In this document: positions 7,331 to 13,085 of the stretch, piece by piece
How the letters are laid out: each line of letters opens with the position of its first letter
Position numbering within the stretch: the stretch's first letter is position 1
Origin: an uncultured Ruminococcus sp.
GTDB lineage: Bacteria > Bacillota > Clostridia > Oscillospirales > Ruminococcaceae
Direction: 5' to 3'
NCBI GenBank assembly: GCA_900556055.1
Contig: USNJ01000045.1
Location: 1 to 13,085 of the forward strand
Length of the DNA stretch: 13,085 bases
The notes under the pieces: generated by a model
Seen by the model: only the letters and a program-made list of their open reading frames with translations
Told to the model about the DNA's origin: nothing
Database searches by the model: none
Made by a program: the position numbers and the translations under genes

Positions 7331-10270
7331 ATGAGTAAGATTTATTCACTTGGAATAGACGTAGGTTCAACGACTGTCAAGACCGTTATTACCAATGAGA
7401 ACGGCGAAATTATTTATTCAAAATATCAGCGCCATTTCTCAAAGGTAAAGGAAACGGCTGCTGAGCAGGTGCGTGAGATCGCAGAGAAATATCCCGATGT
7501 GTCATTCACGACATCTGTTACGGGTTCGGCAGGTCTTGGACTTGCAAATGCCGGACATCTGCCGTTCGTGCAGGAGGTATATGCTGCATTCGTTGCGATA
7601 AACAGGAGCTATCCCGATGCCGATGCTGCTATCGAGCTTGGCGGTGAGGATGCTAAGATCATATTCATCACAGGCGGCGTTGAGCAGCGAATGAACGGTT
7701 CGTGCGCAGGCGGAACGGGTGCGTTCATCGACCAGATGGCAACTCTCCTCGGGATCACCGCTGACGATATGGACGAGCTTTCGCTCAAGGCTGAGAAGAT
7801 CTATCCTATCGCTTCGAGATGCGGAGTTTTCGCAAAATCGGATATCCAGCCGCTGCTCAATCAGGGTGCAAAGCGTGAGGATATCGCCGCTTCCGTATTC
7901 CAGGCTGTTGTTGACCAGACCGTTTCGGGACTTGCTCAGGGACGTACTATTGAAGGAAAGGTGCTTTTCCTCGGCGGCCCTCTGTCCTTCCTGAAGGGAC
8001 TCAGAAAGGCATTCAAGGACACTCTCGGACTTGATGATGAGCATGCGGTATTCCCCGAAAATGCGTCATGCTTCATGGCTTACGGTTCTGCTCTTTACGC
8101 AGCGGAAAACTGTGCAGAGATATATTCCGCCGCAGAGATCGCAAATCTTATCGAAAATGCAGTCATGAGCGACACGACTGTTACAGGCAGACGGCTTTTT
8201 GAAAGCAAGGAAGAATACGAGGCATTCGTTGAAAGACACAAAAAGTGCGACCTTGCATATGAAAATATCGAAACCTATTCGGGAGATGCATATCTTGGAG
8301 TCGATGCAGGATCTACGACAACAAAGATGGTGCTTATCACGCCCGACGGAAAGCTTCTTTTTCAGCATTATGTATCCAACAAGGGACAGCCGCTTGACGT
8401 TGTTACAAAGCAGCTGCGCCGAATTTACGAGCTTATCGGCGACAGGATAAACATTGTTTCCGGTGCTGTTACGGGCTACGGCGAGGAGCTTATCAAGGCT
8501 GCTGTCGGTGTGGATTACGGCGTTGTTGAGACGGTTGCTCATTATCGTGCGGCATCGTTCTTTCAGCCTGATGTTGATTTTATCATAGATATCGGCGGAC
8601 AGGATATAAAGTGCTTCAAGATAAAAAATCACGCTATCGACAGCATCATGCTGAATGAGGCATGTTCTTCGGGCTGCGGATCATTTATCCAGACATTTGC
8701 CCTTGCTATGGGATATGACATTGCTGAATTTTCACGTCTTGGACTGTTCGCTGAAAAGCCTGTTGACCTTGGTTCGAGATGTACGGTGTTCATGAATTCG
8801 AGCGTAAAGCAGGCGCAGAAGGACGGCGCAAGCGTTGAGGATATCTCTGCGGGACTTTCTTCGTCTATTATCAAGAATGCTGTTTACAAGGTGATCCGTG
8901 CGAATTCTGCGGACGAACTCGGAGAGCATATCGTAGTTCAGGGAGGAACTTTCCTGAACGATGCAGTGCTGCGTTCATTTGAGCTTGAAATGGGCAGAAA
9001 TGTTGTACGTCCTGCGATCGCAGGTCTGATGGGCGCATTCGGTGCGGCACTTTACGCACAGGAAAAGGCTTCGCTTGAAAAGCGCACAAAGTCTGGACTC
9101 ATTTCCTCTGAGGATCTCGAAAAATTTGCATATTCATCTCGTCAGGCTACCTGTAAGGGCTGTACGGCTCACTGCAATCTTACCGTGCTGTCCTTCTCTG
9201 ACGGACATAAATTTATAAGCGGAAACCGCTGCGAAAAGGGTGCAGGGATCTCACGCAAGACAGATGTGCCGTCACTTTATCAGTATAAATATGAGCGTCT
9301 GCTGTCGGTTGTTGATGAAAAGCCGTCAGCACCTAAGGCTAAGGTCGGAATTCCGCTTTGTCTAGGATTTTATGAGCAGCTGCCTTTCTGGCATGAAATG
9401 TTCACGGCTATGGGCTTCGAGGTCGTTGTTTCCGAAGAAAGCTCCAGAAAGACCTATTACAAGGGACAGCACACTATCCCGTCGGATACAGTCTGCTATC
9501 CCGCAAAGCTTGCTCACGGACATATCGAAAGCCTGCTTGAAAAGGGCGTTGACTTTATTTTCTATCCCTGCGAGAGCTATAATCTCGATGAGGGCGGAAG
9601 TGACAATCACTATAACTGTCCTGTTGTGGCGTACTATCCCGAGCTGCTGAAGGCGAATATTCCTGCGCTGAACAGTGATAATTTCCATTGCCCGCACATC
9701 GACATCAACCTGAGAAAGCATTCGATATCCGTTATGGAAAAGGTCGTTTCAAAGTACGGAATACATAAGAAGGACGTTGCTGCGGCATATGACAAGGCAA
9801 TGGAAGCACTGAAAAAATATCAGAGCGACGTTGAAAAGCGAGGCAAGGAAATAATTGATTACGCACGTCTTAATGATATGCCGATAATCGTGCTTTCGGG
9901 CCGTCCTTACCACATCGACCCCGAGATAAACCACGGTATCTGCAAGCTGATAACATCGCTCGGAATGGCTGTTATCACTGAGGATGCTGTATTCAGAAAT
10001 GTTCAGACACCTGAGCTTTCTGTCCTCAACCAGTGGACATATCACGCAAGACTTTACCGTGCGGCTGAATATGTCACCACTCAGAAGGATATGCAGCTTG
10101 TTCAGCTCGTTTCATTCGGCTGCGGAATCGATGCAATCACGACCGATGAAGTCCGCCATATCCTCGAGAGCAAGGGCAAGCTTTACACTCAGCTGAAGAT
10201 CGACGAGATCAACAATCTCGGTGCGGCAAAAATCCGTCTCAGAAGCCTTGTTGCGGCTATGGGCAAGTAA
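7331..10270 (+). CDS. 2-hydroxyacyl-CoA dehydratase activase-type protein: tandem BadF/BcrA/HgdC ATPase units plus DUF2229-like domain
   Basis: Activases of this family couple ATP hydrolysis to low-potential electron transfer from a [4Fe-4S] cluster to a dehydratase or reductase partner. The 979-residue protein carries two ASKHA-type ATPase units. Unit 1 (about 5-260) shows DVGSTTVK (10-17), GGEDAK and cluster ligands C125 (SCAGGTGAF) and C164 (SRCGVF). Unit 2 (about 320-580) shows GVDAGSTTTK (323-332), IGGQD and C445 (EACSSGCGSF) and C484 (SRCTVF). Both Cys pairs are 39 apart, as in HgdC (Cys127/Cys166, from memory). A four-Cys group C608, C611, C615, C634 follows, then a DUF2229-like region (about 670-935) with C722, C747, C763 and C787. 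HgdC is a homodimer sharing one cluster; a tandem could form it within one chain. AAAGGA (7316-7321) 9 nt upstream selects this ATG over a GTG at 7262. The protein is probably cytoplasmic and oxygen-sensitive. Substrate and partner are unknown. Confidence 0.9.
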   Translation: MSKIYSLGIDVGSTTVKTVITNENGEIIYSKYQRHFSKVKETAAEQVREIAEKYPDVSFTTSVTGSAGLGLANAGHLPFVQEVYAAFVAINRSYPDADAAIELGGEDAKIIFITGGVEQRMNGSCAGGTGAFIDQMATLLGITADDMDELSLKAEKIYPIASRCGVFAKSDIQPLLNQGAKREDIAASVFQAVVDQTVSGLAQGRTIEGKVLFLGGPLSFLKGLRKAFKDTLGLDDEHAVFPENASCFMAYGSALYAAENCAEIYSAAEIANLIENAVMSDTTVTGRRLFESKEEYEAFVERHKKCDLAYENIETYSGDAYLGVDAGSTTTKMVLITPDGKLLFQHYVSNKGQPLDVVTKQLRRIYELIGDRINIVSGAVTGYGEELIKAAVGVDYGVVETVAHYRAASFFQPDVDFIIDIGGQDIKCFKIKNHAIDSIMLNEACSSGCGSFIQTFALAMGYDIAEFSRLGLFAEKPVDLGSRCTVFMNSSVKQAQKDGASVEDISAGLSSSIIKNAVYKVIRANSADELGEHIVVQGGTFLNDAVLRSFELEMGRNVVRPAIAGLMGAFGAALYAQEKASLEKRTKSGLISSEDLEKFAYSSRQATCKGCTAHCNLTVLSFSDGHKFISGNRCEKGAGISRKTDVPSLYQYKYERLLSVVDEKPSAPKAKVGIPLCLGFYEQLPFWHEMFTAMGFEVVVSEESSRKTYYKGQHTIPSDTVCYPAKLAHGHIESLLEKGVDFIFYPCESYNLDEGGSDNHYNCPVVAYYPELLKANIPALNSDNFHCPHIDINLRKHSISVMEKVVSKYGIHKKDVAAAYDKAMEALKKYQSDVEKRGKEIIDYARLNDMPIIVLSGRPYHIDPEINHGICKLITSLGMAVITEDAVFRNVQTPELSVLNQWTYHARLYRAAEYVTTQKDMQLVQLVSFGCGIDAITTDEVRHILESKGKLYTQLKIDEINNLGAAKIRLRSLVAAMGK

Positions 10271-10281
10271 GGGGGAGTCAG

Positions 10282-11499
10282 ATGTCAGCGGCAGTTTTTA
10301 CACCCGAAATGAAAGAGACACATACGATACTTATTCCCGATATGCTTCCCGTGCATTTCAAGCTTATTTCGTCGATACTGAATCAGTACGGCTATAAAAC
10401 GGAGCTGCTAAGAAACGACGGAAGAAGTGTTGTTGACGAGGGATTGAAGCATGTTCACAATGATACCTGCTATCCTGCGCTGCTTGTTATCGGTCAGTTT
10501 ATAGATGCGCTGAAAAGCGGAAAATACGATCCCGATAAGGTCGCACTGCTTATCTCGCAGACAGGCGGCGGATGCAGAGCATCAAATTATATACATCTGC
10601 TGAGAAAGGCACTTCAGAAGGAGTATCCGCAGATACCCGTGCTTTCGCTGAATTTCAGCGGACTGGAAAAGGGCAGCGGCTTTCAGATCACTGCGCCGAT
10701 GCTGTACAGAATGCTTTACGCCGTGCTTTACGGAGATGTGCTGATGCTCACATACAACGAGTGCCGTGCATATGAAATACACAAGGGCGATTCGGAAAAG
10801 GTCCTGAACAAGTGGCTTTCCATTATCATCGACAAGTTCAAAAACGGCGGATTTGCAAAGACAAAGCGGATCTACCGTGATATACTGAACGATTTTGCGG
10901 CGGTTGAGCGTTCGGACGAAAAGAAGCCGAGAGTCGGAATTGTCGGGGAGATCTATGTAAAATATTCCCCGCTTGCAAATAATCGGCTTGAGGAATTTCT
11001 GCTTTCCGAGGGCTGCGAGCCTGTTGTGCCGTCATTCCTGGATTTCTGTCTGTACTGCGCCGTGAATAACGTAAATGACGGAAAGATCTACGGTTTCAAA
11101 AACAAGACCACATTCGTTTTCGGTGTCGGATATAAGCTTATCTACGCAAAGCAGCGTGAGATGATAAAGGCGTACAAGGAAAACGGTCAGTTTTCACCTC
11201 CGCATGATTTCGAGGAACTCAGGCATTATGCCGACAAATATTTTCATCAGGGCGTTAAGATGGGCGAGGGCTGGCTTATTCCTGCGGAGATGGCTGCGCT
11301 TGAAGAAAGCGGCGTAAAGAACATCGTCTGCACACAGCCTTTCGGTTGTCTGCCGAATCATATTGTTGCAAAGGGCGTTTCGAGGGTCATAAAGGAAGCA
11401 TATCCGCAGGCGAATATTGTTGCGGTCGATTACGATCCCGGTGCAACAAAGGTCAATCAGGAAAACAGGATCAAGCTTATGCTTGCCAATGCAAAATAA
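10282..11499 (+). CDS. 2-hydroxyacyl-CoA dehydratase-like Fe-S protein, separate C-terminal partner of the activase
   Basis: The 405-residue product resembles the C-terminal module that, in many Firmicutes, is fused to the large tandem activase in one chain of about 1400 residues; the comparison is from memory of the family. Conserved-looking cysteines are C63 (HNDTCYPALL), C98 (QTGGGCRASNY), C161 (NECRAYE), and C350 and C356 (CTQPFGCLPNHIVAKG), arranged as in Fe-S proteins of the HgdB/BcrB type. DTCYPA also echoes DTVCYPAKL in the upstream protein. Only 11 nt separate it from the activase stop, filled by a GGGGGAG ribosome site (10271-10277), so the two are translated as separate chains from one message and probably form a complex. 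No signal peptide is seen, so it is cytoplasmic. Substrate unknown; no CoA-transferase or other pathway gene is in view. A bidirectional terminator follows. Confidence 0.85.
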   Translation: MSAAVFTPEMKETHTILIPDMLPVHFKLISSILNQYGYKTELLRNDGRSVVDEGLKHVHNDTCYPALLVIGQFIDALKSGKYDPDKVALLISQTGGGCRASNYIHLLRKALQKEYPQIPVLSLNFSGLEKGSGFQITAPMLYRMLYAVLYGDVLMLTYNECRAYEIHKGDSEKVLNKWLSIIIDKFKNGGFAKTKRIYRDILNDFAAVERSDEKKPRVGIVGEIYVKYSPLANNRLEEFLLSEGCEPVVPSFLDFCLYCAVNNVNDGKIYGFKNKTTFVFGVGYKLIYAKQREMIKAYKENGQFSPPHDFEELRHYADKYFHQGVKMGEGWLIPAEMAALEESGVKNIVCTQPFGCLPNHIVAKGVSRVIKEAYPQANIVAVDYDPGATKVNQENRIKLMLANAK

Positions 11500-11550
11500 A
11501 ACTATACCAAGAAATTGCTGAAACAAGCATCATTTGAATCAATATATAGC

Positions 11551-11590
11551 AAAAGCTGTGTTCACAGAGTTTTCTGCAAACACAGCTTTT
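11551..11590. terminator. Bidirectional terminator between convergent genes
   Basis: A 12-bp perfect stem, AAAAGCTGTGTT (11551-11562) with AACACAGCTTTT (11579-11590), encloses an inner CAGA/TCTG hairpin (11565-11568 with 11573-11576). The T run on the plus strand (11587-11591) ends the activase unit, and the A run at 11551-11554 gives a T run on the minus strand for the gene ending at 11686. Confidence 0.85.
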
Positions 11591-11685
11591 TATTAGCAAT
11601 GACGGAGATCGGCAGCGGATATCTTGCATCGGCAAAGTCTCAAATAACCGTGTTTTTCCGCACCGCATAAGCTATTCACTTCATT
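11591..11685. other. Convergent intergenic stretch
   Basis: Between the bidirectional terminator and the stop codon of the minus-strand gene I see no supportable gene, repeat or RNA. Short open frames here lack ribosome sites. Confidence 0.4.
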
Positions 11686-12225
11686 TTACAGCGGTTCATC
11701 AATGTCCTTGACGATCCACTTATCTTCGGAAAGCTCAAGGTAAAGCTTTGATGGATATTCATAATTTGAAACTTTCGATTCAACTCCATTTGCCGAAAAG
11801 CTGTGACTGTACGTGAAGCTCACAACTGCACGGCTGCCGTTGCAGCGAACAAGGATATTATGAATCTGAAACTTTTCATCGGAAATTTCCGATCTGTCAG
11901 CGGTTCCGTATATTATGCCAATAATTTTTTCATATGTATTCGGATTAATATCAAGCGCAGGCTCGTAATCGGTCTTTTGGCATTCAAATATCTGCAAAAG
12001 AAATTCGGCAGCATTTTTTTCAATATCCGAGCAGGTTTGCCGATATTTTTCCGAATCATCAAGATCGGATATTTTCTCAATGTTCAAATATTTCTCGTCC
12101 GATATCTTATAATACGGAAAATTAGAGGTTTCAAGCTCGTTCTTCAGTATAAGATTATCAGCTGTCAGGACAACGATCATGATAAGCTGTATGACACATA
12201 TTATCGGGAAAATATACTTTTTCAT
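11686..12225 (-). CDS. Membrane-anchored hypothetical protein
   Basis: The 179-residue product starts with two lysines and a hydrophobic stretch (about residues 4-22) that fits an uncleaved signal anchor; the cysteine at residue 10 is not in a lipobox, so a lipoprotein is unlikely. The remainder is predicted to lie outside the cell. The C-terminal half reads as beta strands (NILVRCNGSRAVVSF, then KLYLELSEDKWIVKDIDEPL), a pattern seen in small NTF2-like or DUF-type extracellular domains, but I cannot assign a family. AAAGGAGG (complement of 12233-12240) stands 7 nt before the ATG. A terminator upstream separates it from the GH26 gene, so it likely has its own promoter, although no clear -35/-10 pair is seen. 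It is more AT-rich than its neighbours. Confidence 0.75.
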   Translation of the reverse strand: MKKYIFPIICVIQLIMIVVLTADNLILKNELETSNFPYYKISDEKYLNIEKISDLDDSEKYRQTCSDIEKNAAEFLLQIFECQKTDYEPALDINPNTYEKIIGIIYGTADRSEISDEKFQIHNILVRCNGSRAVVSFTYSHSFSANGVESKVSNYEYPSKLYLELSEDKWIVKDIDEPL

Positions 12226-12285
12226 TCAATTGCCTCCTTTGGTTGTCAAAAAAAGAATCTGTTTGTTTTGTCCGCAGAGATCAAT

Positions 12286-12324
12286 AAAAAGGCGGCATAG
12301 TCCGATTGACTGTGCCGCCTTTTT
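12286..12324 (-). terminator. Rho-independent terminator after the GH26 gene
   Basis: A stem of about 12 bp (GGCGGCATAGTC, 12291-12302, with 12308-12319, one G-U pair) closes a five-base loop and is extended by five A-T pairs (12286-12290 with 12320-12324). On the minus strand it ends in a T run, placed 14 nt after the GH26 stop. Its symmetry would allow it to work in both directions. Confidence 0.92.
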
Positions 12325-12337
12325 GGGATAGATTTTG

Positions 12338-13085
12338 TCAGTCAAATTTCGGAAGATCTTCAAGTGTTACAATATCGGGGTGCGAATAAACCTTTCTGAG
12401 CATCGTTTTTTCCGTATATTCCTCGGAGATATCTCCCGATCTGTCAACGATGAATTCACGGCACCATGTATTGAAAAACAGCCATCTTATGCCGTCGGAA
12501 TTCATATTGTCGGGATCGGGGATAACGCCGTTTTCCGTCATGGCGATCATTTTTTTCGGGGAATATGCGTATGCCTGAGAAAATCTTTCGGACTGCGAAG
12601 AATAATCATGCTTTTCGGGATAAATGTCCTCGCCGTTGATATCGCAGAATTCATCTCCGACATACCATTCGGGGGACTGCGCATTGGCGATCCATATCAG
12701 ATCATCAAGCTTATGAAACTCATTCTGACGGACAAAAAGCAGCTTCCATAGCCACTTGTAAGCATCGGCACCGAATGCGCCCCACCAGAACCAGCCGCCG
12801 CTCGCCTCATGGAGCGGCCGCCAGAGAACGGTCACGCCGTTGTCACGGAGAATTTTCAGCTGCTCGGAGATCGCATCAATATCTGAGATAAGCATGAAGC
12901 ATTCCTCGGATATCTCGCCGTTTCGGGACATTTCCGCAAGCTCCTCGGGAGTTTTCAGCGCAATATCAGCCGATGTCACAGCCTTAGAAAGATCGAAAGA
13001 GGAATTTTCCGTGCGGAACTGCTCGTTATTTCTCTCGGGAGTTTTGCTCGGTGCATACCAATGCCATGAGAATGTGCAGATGCCG
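12338..13085 (-). CDS. Glycoside hydrolase family 26 enzyme (beta-mannanase type), partial
   Basis: The frame is open from the right edge to a TGA at 12338-12340, giving about 248 C-terminal residues; the start lies beyond the window. Motifs match GH26: near the edge TFSWHWYAPS followed by FRTENSSFDLSKA, then LWRPLHEASGGWFWWGA, whose glutamate (codon 12806-12808) fits the acid/base catalyst, then WIANAQSPEWYVGDEF, and MTENG, whose glutamate (codon 12533-12535) fits the nucleophile. GH26 enzymes mostly hydrolyse beta-1,4-mannan internally with retention; a few members act on other beta-glucans, so the substrate is probable only. The chain ends just after the catalytic domain, with no dockerin, carbohydrate-binding module or sortase signal at the C-terminus. 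The usual signal peptide would be upstream, outside the window. A strong terminator follows. Confidence 0.9.
   Translation of the reverse strand, partial: GICTFSWHWYAPSKTPERNNEQFRTENSSFDLSKAVTSADIALKTPEELAEMSRNGEISEECFMLISDIDAISEQLKILRDNGVTVLWRPLHEASGGWFWWGAFGADAYKWLWKLLFVRQNEFHKLDDLIWIANAQSPEWYVGDEFCDINGEDIYPEKHDYSSQSERFSQAYAYSPKKMIAMTENGVIPDPDNMNSDGIRWLFFNTWCREFIVDRSGDISEEYTEKTMLRKVYSHPDIVTLEDLPKFD

Noticed and set aside
12244..12249. Perfect TTGACA -35 box on the minus strand
   Set aside because: It lies only a few bases before the ribosome site of the 11686-12225 gene, leaving no room for a -10 box and transcript start.
11803..12300. Plus-strand open frame opposite the membrane-anchored protein gene
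   Set aside because: The minus-strand frame has a perfect AAAGGAGG site and a coherent signal-anchor protein; the plus-strand product has no coherent features.
12335..12751. Plus-strand open frame opposite the GH26 gene
   Set aside because: GH26 catalytic motifs are clearly on the minus strand.
1..13085. Search for tRNA, rRNA, CRISPR repeats, insertion-sequence ends, phage genes and known defence genes
   Set aside because: Nothing matching was seen by eye on either strand; the inverted repeats present are all explained as terminators or very short hairpins.

Overview
The window looks like chromosomal DNA of an anaerobic, plant-fibre-degrading Firmicute close to Ruminococcus (Oscillospiraceae). 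This is inferred from strong AGGAGG-type ribosome sites, moderate GC, a secG/rnr pair typical of Firmicutes, a large oxygen-sensitive acyl-CoA dehydratase activase system, and a GH26 beta-mannanase-type glycoside hydrolase. No rRNA, tRNA, CRISPR array, insertion sequence or phage gene is visible, and gene density is high.

Layout. (1) 1-285, minus: N-terminal part of a small multi-membrane-segment protein that runs off the left edge. (2) 380-3854, plus: a near-consensus extended -10 promoter, then secG, a terminator hairpin, a DUF1963/YwqG-like gene, rnr (RNase R) and a near-perfect terminator. The smpB gene that often follows rnr in Firmicutes is absent. (3) 3891-7242, plus: a second near-consensus promoter, a leader of about 120 nt, a large modular protein (all-helical N-terminal part, four-Cys zinc-finger-like motif, long Pro/Glu-rich linker with three PFxPPV repeats, AT-hook-like tail), an unrecognised helical 211-aa protein, and aroK (shikimate kinase). 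(4) 7331-11499, plus: a two-gene activase/dehydratase-like unit. The first protein has two tandem HgdC-type activase units, each with two cluster-ligand cysteines 39 residues apart, followed by a Cys-rich linker and a DUF2229-like domain. The second is a separate 405-aa Cys-containing protein of the 2-hydroxyacyl-CoA dehydratase type. (5) A bidirectional terminator at 11551-11590 separates these from convergent minus-strand genes: a small membrane-anchored protein of unknown function (11686-12225) and the C-terminal part of a GH26 enzyme (12338 to the right edge), with a strong terminator between them.

How they fit together. secG serves protein export and rnr serves RNA turnover. aroK serves aromatic amino-acid and folate precursor synthesis. 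The GH26 enzyme serves hemicellulose breakdown, and the activase pair very likely uses ATP and an Fe-S cluster to drive a difficult reduction on an unidentified substrate. The least explained part is the two-gene cassette at 4048-6705 under its own strong promoter, which I rate the best candidate for undescribed biology. None of it clearly matches a known defence or mobile system.
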